The notes below the pieces were generated by a model. The model ran no database searches and had not been told where the DNA came from. It worked only from the letters and a program-made list of their open reading frames with translations. Position numbers and translations under genes: made by a program. From CAYYFX01 sp046330135 (GTDB taxonomy: Bacteria > ARS69), in contig JAXLTI010000004.1 of NCBI GenBank assembly GCA_046330135.1, positions 1,116,001 through 1,180,000 on the forward strand: DNA of 64,000 nucleotides, in the 5' to 3' direction. Positions 42,360 through 50,900 of this stretch are shown here, one piece after another (position 1 is the stretch's first letter; every line of letters begins with the position of its first letter).

Positions 42360-43721
42360 ATGAGCAAGCCTCGTCGTCCTTGGGTGGCCTTGGCGCTCTC
42401 CCTTTTCATGGTCGCGGGCGCCTCACGGGCTGCCGTGCTCCACGTGCCCTCGCAGTACGCGACGATCAACCACGCCTTGGACGCGGCGGCCCCCGGTGAC
42501 TCGGTGCTCGTGGCAGCGGGCGTCTACAGCCAGTACGAGACGCGGTTGATTGGGGGGGAGTTCTGGATCTCATCGGTGGCGTTCCTCAAGAGCGGCGTGA
42601 CACTGGTTTCGGAGTCGGGCGCGGCGGCTACCATGCTGCGCCTGGACGGCGTCGGCGGCATGGGCGCGAGCCCCGTCGTGATCATAGGCTACGGCCAGCC
42701 TGGCATGGTGGCAGTCCAGGGCTTCACGTTCACTGGCACGGTTCCTCACCTGGAAGGCGAGAACTTCCACAGCAGCGGTCGTTTGATCCTGCGGGATTGC
42801 GTCTTCCGGGACATGGGCGTTGGCCTGAGTGACGAAGGTGCGGCGGGCTCGGTCATGGCTGACTTGGAGGTTCACGGCTGTCGCTTCGAGAACATCAACG
42901 GAGCAGGGGGCAGCGCGATCAACCAGACGAGCGGCACGCTCCTTCTCGAGGACAGCGAATTCGTGAACTGCCGCAGCGGAGCCATCCGGCTGCGGTACGA
43001 GCCTGACTTCCCGCACGGTACCGGCTTGACCGCGCGCCGCTGCCGGTTCCTGAACAACGTGCAGACGCTAGGAGGTGCGGCTGGTCTCAGCGTCAACCTC
43101 TACAGCAGTGTGCTGATCGAGGACTGCTGGTTCGAGGGGAACCAGAGCATCGGCAACTCATCTGCGGGCGGTGCCATCTCCGGCGGGGGAGGGCCCGCAG
43201 TCGTGATCCGTAACAACACGTTCGTCGGAAACAGCGCAGAACTTGGTCAAGGTGGCGCAGTTGGGGTGGGAGGGGCGAGCGTTCAAGTGATCGGGAACAC
43301 CTTCTGGGGGAACTCGATCGGATTAGCCTACACGGGGGGGGGCTCTGCCATCTTCGTAGGCGGGGGCGCGTGCGAAGTTAGAGACAACGTGATTGCGGCG
43401 TCGGCGGGGGCAGCGGCGGTCGGGTTCCAGTCTGGCACTATGCTGACCGGCTGCAATGTGTTCTGGCAGAACTCGTTGGGGAATGCGGCCGGCTTTACGC
43501 TGGACCCTTCGGACCTCGTGGTTGACCCGCTGTTCTGCAACGCGCCCGCGAAAGACCTCACGGTGAGCGCGGTTTCTCCGTGCCTCCCTGGCCACGGCGA
43601 TCCGTCGTGTACGGAGCTGATCGGTGCCTGGGGGCAGGGTTGCGGCGTGGTCTCGGTGGAGCCCTCCACCTGGGGCAAGGTCAAGAGCATCTTTCGGAGT
43701 GAGAGCGAGGTGCGGCGATGA
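42360..43721 (+). CDS. Secreted right-handed beta-helix repeat protein with C-terminal WGxIK tail
   Basis: 453 residues; ATG at 42360 follows AGGAGGAAAGA. A signal peptide (LALSLFMVAGASRA) is followed by the typical start of parallel beta-helix proteins (HVPSQYATINHALDAAAPGDSVLV) and Asn-rich coils (VVIRNNTFVGNSA, VIGNTFWGNS). Such proteins bind or cleave polysaccharide, but no catalytic signature is evident. The C-terminus reads SVEPSTWGKVKSIFR plus eight residues, matching the tail of the 39270 gene. It overlaps the next gene by ATGA. Lower GC and different codon use than the flanks hint at acquisition. Confidence 0.85.
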   Translation: MSKPRRPWVALALSLFMVAGASRAAVLHVPSQYATINHALDAAAPGDSVLVAAGVYSQYETRLIGGEFWISSVAFLKSGVTLVSESGAAATMLRLDGVGGMGASPVVIIGYGQPGMVAVQGFTFTGTVPHLEGENFHSSGRLILRDCVFRDMGVGLSDEGAAGSVMADLEVHGCRFENINGAGGSAINQTSGTLLLEDSEFVNCRSGAIRLRYEPDFPHGTGLTARRCRFLNNVQTLGGAAGLSVNLYSSVLIEDCWFEGNQSIGNSSAGGAISGGGGPAVVIRNNTFVGNSAELGQGGAVGVGGASVQVIGNTFWGNSIGLAYTGGGSAIFVGGGACEVRDNVIAASAGAAAVGFQSGTMLTGCNVFWQNSLGNAAGFTLDPSDLVVDPLFCNAPAKDLTVSAVSPCLPGHGDPSCTELIGAWGQGCGVVSVEPSTWGKVKSIFRSESEVRR

Positions 43722-44278
43722 GAAAGGGCTTTGTATTCTTGGCGCTCACGCTCCTCTGGACTGCGGCAGCGCGCGGCGAGGAGTATACTTTCGGGCTTCA
43801 CGACGTCACGGTGGTTCAGGACGGGCACGGCTTGGCGCGCGTTCTGTTCCGCACGGATTCCGTTCCGGCCTCTGGGCGCGTGCTGGTCGAACGAGCGACC
43901 TTGACCGTTCCGTACGCGGGTGCGACCGAGGATCGCTCGACTGAGCTTCGCATTTGCCCAGTAACCCGGGCGTGGGGCGGAGGAGCGGACTGGACGACTC
44001 CGTTCGACGAGGAGTTGTACGGCCGTTCCGAACTCGACCTGAGACGCGGCTCGGGTGTATTGAGCTTCGATCTGACGGCTGCCATTCGGGCGGCGCGAGA
44101 GAGCGCGTCCTTCGCGGACGGGTTCGTGCTGACCCTGGGCGCCGGACGAGCTGGGGGGATTCGCGTGGAGGATCTCGCGCGCCTCTCCGGGCTTGCCGGG
44201 GCGCGGCTTGAGGTGACGACGAACACGCTGCCCTCTGGTCCGCCGCCGCAGCGTTGGATCGAGCGGCACCAAGGCTGA
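43718..44278 (+). CDS. Small secreted hypothetical protein, DNRLRE-like
   Basis: 186 residues. ATG at 43718 is inside the stop overlap of the beta-helix gene. A signal peptide (FVFLALTLLWTAAARG) precedes a beta-rich domain (RVLVERATLTVPYAG, RAWGGGADWTTPF, LSFDLTAAIRAARE), a pattern that resembles the DNRLRE domain of secreted bacterial proteins. Co-translation with the upstream gene suggests the two act together at the surface. A rho-independent terminator follows directly. Confidence 0.7.
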   Translation: MRKGFVFLALTLLWTAAARGEEYTFGLHDVTVVQDGHGLARVLFRTDSVPASGRVLVERATLTVPYAGATEDRSTELRICPVTRAWGGGADWTTPFDEELYGRSELDLRRGSGVLSFDLTAAIRAARESASFADGFVLTLGAGRAGGIRVEDLARLSGLAGARLEVTTNTLPSGPPPQRWIERHQG

Positions 44279-44289
44279 ATGGAACGAGG

Positions 44290-44320
44290 GGAGACGGGCG
44301 GGAGAACCCGTCTCCTCTTT
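44290..44320 (+). terminator. Rho-independent terminator
   Basis: GGAGACGGG pairs with CCCGTCTCC across an 8-base loop and is followed by TCTTT. It ends the beta-helix operon. Confidence 0.7.
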
Positions 44321-44449
44321 CCCTCCACGACCAGGGTCGACACGGGGAGACTCCAGGGGACAGCGGTAGACTCCGGAGGACTCGGTAACCGGCGGCGCGT
44401 TGGGGGGTTAGGAAGCTAAGTCCTGATCTCCCAACGAGTTCCGTATTCC

Positions 44450-44484
44450 GCAGGCCGTGGGTTCGATTCCCGCGTCCTTTGCCA
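44450..44484 (+). other. tRNA-like 3' end (T-arm plus acceptor and CCA), probable att-site remnant
   Basis: GTGGGTTCGATTCCCGC forms a perfect T-arm with 5-bp stem and TTCGATT loop. It is followed by a 7-base acceptor strand GTCCTTT, a discriminator G and CCA. The upstream 100 bases do not fold into D and anticodon arms of a normal tRNA, although GGAGGAC at 44375 could pair with the acceptor strand, making a 110-nt molecule. A tRNA 3' end left behind by integration of an element explains this best. Confidence 0.4.
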
Positions 44485-44620
44485 ACACCACAGCCCGTAA
44501 GTCGCGTACTGACAGTATCTTACACGATCGCTCGATTTCCCCGAAAAGGCCGTCTCCAGATTTTCGCCAGATTTCGTCAATGCCCGAGCTGGCCGGCGCG
44601 CTGCGCGCAGACCGCCTCCC

Positions 44621-45277
44621 TCACACCCGAACCGCTCTCACGATGAACCGCCGAGGCGCTGGGCCCACCCAGTGGAATGGGTAACAGGTCACCAGCGTGA
44701 GCACGTCATCCCCGCCGGGCGCGATCGTACTCACGTCCGAAGGCGTGGTGACCTTCGTCCAGACCACTCGGTACTCGAGGCTCTCCCGCGGCGTCTCCAC
44801 GCGCACGCGATCGCCGACCTCTACGTTGCGCAGGTCGCGGAACTGCTGGTCGCGGTGCGCGGCGAGGACCATGTTGCCGCGGCCGAAGGGTGCGCGGTCC
44901 GGCAGGTGACCGACGGCGAGATCCAGGACGGCGCCGCTCACGCCCTCCAGGATCACCGAGGACATGCCGAGCCGCGGGATCTCGACGCGACCGAGGAGAT
45001 CCCCCGTCCTCGGGGAGTCGGCGGGAGCGATCCGCGCGCCGCGGATGTGCTGGGCGGCCGACGCTTCGCGGATCTCGCGCATTCTCCCCTCGAGCGAGCG
45101 CCGAGTCACGAGCACGCGGATCTCGTGCGCGGCACACGCCACCAGCGTCAACGCGCCGAGCGTCGCGAGCGCTCGACCGGCGGCACGCGTCCACGGAACA
45201 GGGCCGGGGCGTGAAGCCCCGGCCCGGAGGGGTCGGTGTCGCTCCGCTCTTGACGACTCCGCTGACTGCACCGACAC
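44621..45277 (-). CDS. Sortase (class D/E-like transpeptidase)
   Basis: 218 residues from GTG 45277. An N-terminal membrane anchor (GRALATLGALTLVACAA) precedes the sortase barrel. Catalytic residues are visible: His141 in LAAHRD, Cys198 in TLVTCYPF and Arg209/210 in PAPRRF. The enzyme cleaves a sorting signal in a secreted protein and joins it to an amino group on the surface. The gene directly upstream encodes a short protein with such a signal, seven bases away, so they form a dedicated pair. Housekeeping sortases are usual in Gram-positives; this pair in an apparent diderm is notable. Confidence 0.92.
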   Translation of the reverse strand: MSVQSAESSRAERHRPLRAGASRPGPVPWTRAAGRALATLGALTLVACAAHEIRVLVTRRSLEGRMREIREASAAQHIRGARIAPADSPRTGDLLGRVEIPRLGMSSVILEGVSGAVLDLAVGHLPDRAPFGRGNMVLAAHRDQQFRDLRNVEVGDRVRVETPRESLEYRVVWTKVTTPSDVSTIAPGGDDVLTLVTCYPFHWVGPAPRRFIVRAVRV

Positions 45278-45284
45278 GCGACCC

Positions 45285-45632
45285 CTAGCGCCGCACGCGC
45301 TTCAGCAGCGTTCCTCCGCCGAGCGCGCCGAATCCCATCAACAAGAGCGAGGGCCACGGACCGGCCGTGGCCGGCATCGACGAGTGGGTCGTCGACGACG
45401 TGGTGGTGGTGGTCGTCGTCGTGGACGGGGTGGTGCTCGGATCCGTGGTGGCTCCGGAGGTGGTCTCGGACGAGCCGGACATGCCCGCGCCCGACGTGGA
45501 GCCGGTCGCGGACCCGGAGGAGCTGCTCCCGTACTGGTCCCCGCTGCCGGTTCCGGTCTGTGCCCGAACGCCGCTCTGCCCCATCACCGCGAAGGTCAGG
45601 ACCGCCAACGCGGTCACGAGAGTGCGAGTCAT
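45285..45632 (-). CDS. Small Ser/Thr-rich sortase substrate with MPATAG signal
   Basis: 115 residues. A signal peptide is followed by a low-complexity body of Gly, Ser and Thr (nine consecutive Thr near residue 70). The end is a tripartite sorting signal: MPATAG (86-91), a hydrophobic helix (PSLLLMGFGALGGGTLL) and the basic tail KRVRR. The helix-basic layout matches LPxTG-type substrates, with MPATA at the cleavage site. Its gene is immediately upstream of the sortase. It probably forms a surface stalk or linker. Confidence 0.8.
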   Translation of the reverse strand: MTRTLVTALAVLTFAVMGQSGVRAQTGTGSGDQYGSSSSGSATGSTSGAGMSGSSETTSGATTDPSTTPSTTTTTTTTSSTTHSSMPATAGPWPSLLLMGFGALGGGTLLKRVRR

Positions 45633-46227
45633 GGAGGATCTCCCTTCGGTACCAGGGGAGGCTATGACGTGGACGCGCTCGTCGCGCCGCTCGTCGCTGA
45701 ACGAAGGGGACGCACAGCATTCCGCGTGCCACGACGACCGAAAGGTCGAAGCGCGACGCCTCGGGTCCGTAAGAACGGTCCTCGCGCCGACGGCGGGCCG
45801 GACCTTAAGGGCGCGCCCGATGGACCTTGGGGGCGACCCCGATGTGTAAGGGTTACCGGGCTCTCCCGGAATTCCACGCCCGTCCTGACAACGCCGAAGC
45901 CGCCGCGCAGCGCGATCCGCCGGACGGGGCCCCTCAGAGGGTCGTCCTGGCGAGCGCCGCCCCGTAGCGGCTCGGCACGATGCGTGCATAAGAGGAGATT
46001 GCCGGCGCCCGCTGGTCGTCGGCACCGATTCTGTCGGCGCTGTGTCGCCGCCGGCAGGTCGTCCGAGCGGGAAGGGACGTCGACCATACAACGGGACGAA
46101 CACAACGATCCCTTCCCGCTCTTTTTCTCTCCGCGCCGGCAAGTGACGCGCCACGAGAGGAACCCTCGCCGATCCTTGAACCTTCGCAGGCCCTTCCCGG
46201 CCCGAATTCTCGGCTTGATCTCGACGG
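45633..46227. other. Intergenic region, 595 bp
   Basis: It separates the acyl-CoA ligase gene from the sortase operon, both read on the minus strand. It must hold the sortase-operon promoter, which was not identified. Antisense and sense frames here are implausible. The most distinct element is a plus-strand terminator without a known upstream gene (separate entry). Confidence 0.55.
46065..46126 (+). terminator. Orphan plus-strand terminator-like hairpin
   Basis: GAGCGGGAAGGGA (46065-46077) pairs perfectly with TCCCTTCCCGCTC (46109-46121), followed by TTTTTC. The loop is 31 bases. No plus-strand gene ends here, so it may finish a small RNA or antisense transcript. Confidence 0.6.
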
Positions 46228-47925
46228 TCAGCCCGCCGTGCCGCGCCTTCGCATTTCCTCGTCGAGCAGCTCCCGGCGCAGCACCTTGAGCACGCTGCTC
46301 TTCGGCAGGGAGTCGCGCAGCTCGATCTCGCGCGGGATCTTGTAGGCCGCCAAACGCTCCCGGCAGAACGTCCTCAGCGCGTCCGGATCCATATGCGCGC
46401 CCGGGCGCAGCACCACGAAGGACTTCACGATCTCCCCGCGCCGCGCGTCCGGAACTCCGATCGTGGCGGACTCGATCACGTCCGCGTGCTCGGCGAGCGC
46501 GCGATCCACCTCGTCCGGGTAGACCTTGTAGCCGCCCACCGCGATCATGTCCTTCTTCCGCCCGACGATCCGGAAGTAGCCGTCCTCGTCCATCACCGCG
46601 AGATCGCCCGTGTGCAGCCAGCCGTCCTCCAGAGCGTCACGCGTCTCCTCCGGGCGGTTCCAGTAGCCGCGCATGATCTGCGGGCCGCGAATGAACAGCT
46701 CGCCCTCCGCGCCGGCCGGCACGTCGCTGACACCGTCCTCGATCGAGACCAGGCGGCAGTCCGTCTCCGGGAGCGGCAAGCCGATGGTGCCGGTCTTGCG
46801 CCGCCCACGTGTGGGGTTCACGTGCGTCACGGGGCAGGCTTCCGTGAGCCCGTAGCCTTCTACGAGCCGTCCGCCCGTGGCCTTCTCGAAGCGCTGAAGG
46901 GTCTCTTCGGTGAGCGGCGCCGACCCGGACACGCAGAGCTTGAGCGAGCGCACCTCGAGCCGGCGCACGCTCGGGTGGGTCGCGATCGAGTGCGCGAGCG
47001 CCGGGACGATGGGGAAGATGGTCACGCGGTGGCGGTTGACGTCGTCGATCAGGCGGGCGATGTCGCGCGGGTTCGGCTCGATGATCATCGTGGCGCCGAG
47101 CAAGACCGGCAGCACGAGACCCACGGTCAGCCCGAACACGTGGAAGAACGGCAGCGCGGAGAGGAACACCTCGTCGCCGGCCACCAGCTCCGGCATCCAC
47201 GCCATGAGCTGCTGCGCCTGGGCCGCGAAGTTCTCGTGCGTCAGCATCGCGCCCTTCGACGCGCCCGTGGTGCCGCCGGTGTACTGGAGCGCCGCGAGGT
47301 CGTCGAGCGAGGGCAGCGGCAGCCCGGACTCGCCCGTCTTCGCGTGCGCCGCGAGGAGCGGCCGGAAGCGGTGCACGTTCGGCGCGCGCACCACGTCGGC
47401 GACCAGCGGGGGAGAGACGCGCCGGAGCTTGAGCGGCGCGAGCTGCTTCAACGGGAAGCGGAAGTACTCGGGGATCGACGCCACGATCCACTCGCGCACG
47501 GGAAGGCGCGCCGCTCGCGGGAGGCTTCTTTCCTGCAAGAAGTCCGCGAGCACGCAGACCTCGCAGCCGGCGTCCGTCCACTGGCGCTCGATCTCCGGCG
47601 GCATCGATAGAGGATTCGTCATCACGCACACCCCGCGCGCGCGCAACGTGCCGAGGAACGCGATGACGGACTGCGGCGTGTTCGGGAGCTGGATGGCCAC
47701 GCGCGTGCCGCGCACCACGCCGAGCCGGACGAGCGCGGCGGCGAAGCGGTCCACCGCGAGATCCAGCTCCGCCCACGTCATGCGGCCGTTGTAGAAGCGG
47801 ATCGCGTCCTTGCGGGCGAAGCGCTGCGCGGTGCGCCGGAGGGTCTCCGGCATCGTCACGCGCTCGCCGTCGATCGACGGCGGCACGCCCGGATCGTAAT
47901 GACGATGCCAGGTCCTCGGCTCCAT
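46228..47925 (-). CDS. fadD: Long-chain fatty acid-CoA ligase (AMP-binding enzyme)
   Basis: 565 residues. The adenylation signature YTGGTTGASKGAMLTH, the A5 region GYGLTEACP, DGWLHTGDLAV and GRKKDMIAVGGYKVYPDEVD are clear; the catalytic Lys lies in the late segment SLPKSSVLKVLRREL. It activates fatty acids to acyl-AMP and then acyl-CoA. ATG at 47925 begins 11 bases after the preceding giant ligase gene and is preferred over an upstream start overlapping that gene. The two adjacent ligases are likely co-expressed. Confidence 0.92.
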   Translation of the reverse strand: MEPRTWHRHYDPGVPPSIDGERVTMPETLRRTAQRFARKDAIRFYNGRMTWAELDLAVDRFAAALVRLGVVRGTRVAIQLPNTPQSVIAFLGTLRARGVCVMTNPLSMPPEIERQWTDAGCEVCVLADFLQERSLPRAARLPVREWIVASIPEYFRFPLKQLAPLKLRRVSPPLVADVVRAPNVHRFRPLLAAHAKTGESGLPLPSLDDLAALQYTGGTTGASKGAMLTHENFAAQAQQLMAWMPELVAGDEVFLSALPFFHVFGLTVGLVLPVLLGATMIIEPNPRDIARLIDDVNRHRVTIFPIVPALAHSIATHPSVRRLEVRSLKLCVSGSAPLTEETLQRFEKATGGRLVEGYGLTEACPVTHVNPTRGRRKTGTIGLPLPETDCRLVSIEDGVSDVPAGAEGELFIRGPQIMRGYWNRPEETRDALEDGWLHTGDLAVMDEDGYFRIVGRKKDMIAVGGYKVYPDEVDRALAEHADVIESATIGVPDARRGEIVKSFVVLRPGAHMDPDALRTFCRERLAAYKIPREIELRDSLPKSSVLKVLRRELLDEEMRRRGTAG

Positions 47926-47935
47926 GCGCTCCCCG

Positions 47936-50900
47936 TCAGCTGGCGACTTCGTCTCCGGCGGATATCGGCGCGGCGGCCGCTTCACTTTCGCCGGCCGGCT
48001 CGTCGGTCAAGAGCTTCACGATGCCGGCATAGCGCGGGTCCACGCCGAAGCCGAACTTCGCGAAGAAGCCCGGCCGGAAGAAGCCCGTGGAGACCGCCTT
48101 GACGCCCTGCACGCGGAGGCGCTCCAGGAAGTCGCGCATCAGCGTCGTCCCGAGGGCCTTCCCGCGACGGTGCCGCCCGATGACGATCCACTCCAAGAGC
48201 GCCCAGGTCTCGCTCGGCCGCCGGTAGATCAGCCCGCCGATCACGCGCCCGCGCTCCTCGGTGACCACGAGCAGATCGTGCTCGGGCGAGGTGGGGACGC
48301 GCCGGAAGTTCGACGCGCGGAAGATGCGGACGAGGGCGTTCGTCTCGTTCGGGTTGGCCGGGCGGCGGATCCGGAAGATCTCCCCGTCCGGGTCCCGGTA
48401 CTCGATCTCCACGCCGGCCGCCGGTCCGCCGCGCGGATCCTCTTCGCGCAGCAGCACGGCGCGTCCGCGCGGGTCGAGGTGCGGGTAGAGCATCCGCGCC
48501 AGGAAGAACTCGGCGCGAGCGTCCAGCGTGAGCTTCCCGCGGAGCTGCGCCACGTCCACGCGCCATTGATCGCGCGGAGCGGCGCCCGCCACCGTGCGCG
48601 CGATGATGTCGTCCAGCGCCGAGGCGAGCGCCTCGGGCGCGCCGCGGAACGCGGTGTGGCGGAAGAGCTGCAGGCGCGAGCCGGGCCGCTCCGCCTCGAC
48701 GTCCTCGAGGCCGTACGCCTCTTCCACCTGATCGAGCGTGGCGGCCTGCGCCTCCAAGGTCGCGTGCGGATTCAGCTGTTCCCAGCCGCGCCAGCGCCGC
48801 GCGGCGAGGCGGATGCCGGTGGGCAGGAATCCTCGGCGCTTCACCGAGGACACGAAGCGCAACGCCAGCGTCTCCAGGTCCGCCGTGGGCTCCAGGGGGT
48901 CGAGCAGGACCGAGCCGATCGTCCACGGCGCCTCGGACTCGAGCACCTGGATGCCTTCCTTCTCGCCGAGCACCTCGAGCGCGGCGGCGAACAGATACGA
49001 CCACGTGGCCGGGAGCTGCAGATCGGGATGGCGCTTCTCGAGCGGGAGGACGATCTCGTGGTGGATGGACTGGAGGACCTCGGTGAGGCGCCGGCACCGC
49101 ACGCGATCGGATGCCGAGACCAGCCGCCCGCCCACCTGCCAATCGTGCTCGGGGAGCACCACCTTTGCCGGGTTCGGGCGGGCGAGCCGCCACTTGCAAC
49201 CGGTGCGACGCCAGAAGTCGATCACGAGCGTCGCGCAACGGGACACGAGATAGGGCCACGCCTCGAGGAGGCGTCCGCCCGGCGCGGCGGTCACGTCGCC
49301 GAGCGGCGCGAACGCGGCCGCCTCGCGCGCCAGACGATCCACGAGCCGGTCCAGCGTGAGCCCCGGGACGTACTCCTCGGTCCAGAGCCCGTACTCGCGG
49401 TATCCGCCGCCGTGGATCTTCACGATCGGCCGCGCCGACGCCGCGCGCACGCGCACCGCGAGGCGAAGCTCCTCCTGGATCTCCTCCCACGCGGTCCCGT
49501 GGTTCACCTTGAGGATGCACTCGAAGCGATCCTCGTCCGCCCCGGAGCCGATCCACTCGATTCCGTAGACCGTGCGTCCCTTGCCTTCGCCCAGATAGAA
49601 GATGCGCACGGACTCCGGCCCGAGCGGCGGGAGGGAAGGCTGGGGCGAAGGTCCGAGCAGGATCTTCGCCTCCGCGAGCAGCGGCGTCTCCGCGAACGCC
49701 GCGAGGATGCGCGGCCGGACCGACGGCTCCACGTCCTCGTCGAAGTCCACGGCCTCGTCCCACCGCGTGCCGGGCGCGAGCTGCGCCGGCGAGAGCTTGG
49801 TGCGGAACTCGGCCACCAGCTCGCCCAGCCGCTCGCGGAAATACGCATCGAGGCCGGCGCGCGGCGGCTCGTCGGCGAGTCCCGCGAGCGCGGCGCGCAC
49901 CTGCAGATGAGAGTCGCGATGCTCGATGGCGTGACGCTGGAGCCAGTGCACCAGGCGGTCGATGCGCGAGAGATCGCCGCGCTCCGCTTCCGCGTGCAAC
50001 AGGTCGAGCAGCCGATCGAGCTGATCGGGGCGCAGCGGCGCGCCGGCCGCGACGCTCGCGTCGCGCTCGGTGAGGAAGCCGGAGTCCGCGAGGTGGCGCT
50101 CGATCAGCTCCTCGAGGTCGTCTGCGGACGATACGGGCAGGATGGCGCGCAGGCACTCGCCGCGGATTCCCGGATCGGTGAGCCCGGTCGCGAGCACGTC
50201 GCGGACCAGCACGTCGATCTCCGGGCGCTCTCCCGTGGGGGACTCGCGCAGCAGCTCCACGATGGACCGGCGCACCTCCACGTCCGGGTGCCGGAGCGAG
50301 CGGGCCAGCTCGTGGAGCAGACCCACGTCGAGCCCGGTGTCCGACGCCCAGGTCCGCGGCAGCGAGGCGGCCTCTTCCTCGCCGAGGAGGGGGCGCCGCT
50401 CCAGCCGGGTGGCCACCTTGAAGCGACGTCCGCGCCGCCACCAGTACTCGATGCCCGCGCCCGCGAACTCCCGTACCTCTTCGTTCCCGATCCACAGCTC
50501 GGCGCGACCGAAGACCTCGCCGAGCAGGAGCTCCGGCAGCTCGCTCCGGTAGACGAGCTCGCCCACGAGGACCGTGCGCGGATCCACGCGGCGGATCGTG
50601 AGACGGCGTCCGGTGGTGACCACCTCGAGGCCGTCCGGGGTGGCGCGCAGCTCGCGCGCGTGGACGCCGGTCTGGCGCAAGAACCAGTGAGGCACCTTCA
50701 CCGGCACCTCGCCCGCCGTGAGGGACATCGACTCGCGCGAGTACATCGGCTCGATCGCTTCGCGGAAGCGCTCCGCGAGAATCTTGCGGCGCGGCGTGCC
50801 CTTCGCCGTCAGCTCGCCGCGATCCACGTTCAGGTCGCGCGCGAGGATCGTGAAGTCCACGATGCGCTCGTAGGGCGCGAGGAAACGGTTCACCGTGGAG

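Larger units (their letters stand above)
44279..44620. other. Intergenic region holding a terminator and a tRNA-like remnant
   Basis: The 342-bp stretch contains an intrinsic terminator, then a tRNA-like T-arm and acceptor end, then a less GC-rich part with two adjacent CCAGATTT(T)CG repeats (44556-44576). It looks like an old integration junction. No protein gene is supported. Confidence 0.55.

Noticed and set aside
44375..44484. A complete tRNA gene
   Set aside because: Only the T-arm and acceptor end are convincing; no D-arm or normal anticodon arm can be drawn and the length of 110 nt is too great.
45662..46105. A 147-residue minus-strand frame upstream of the sortase substrate gene
   Set aside because: Arg/Pro-rich composition and it spans the terminator hairpin. 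No homology signal or ribosome binding site.
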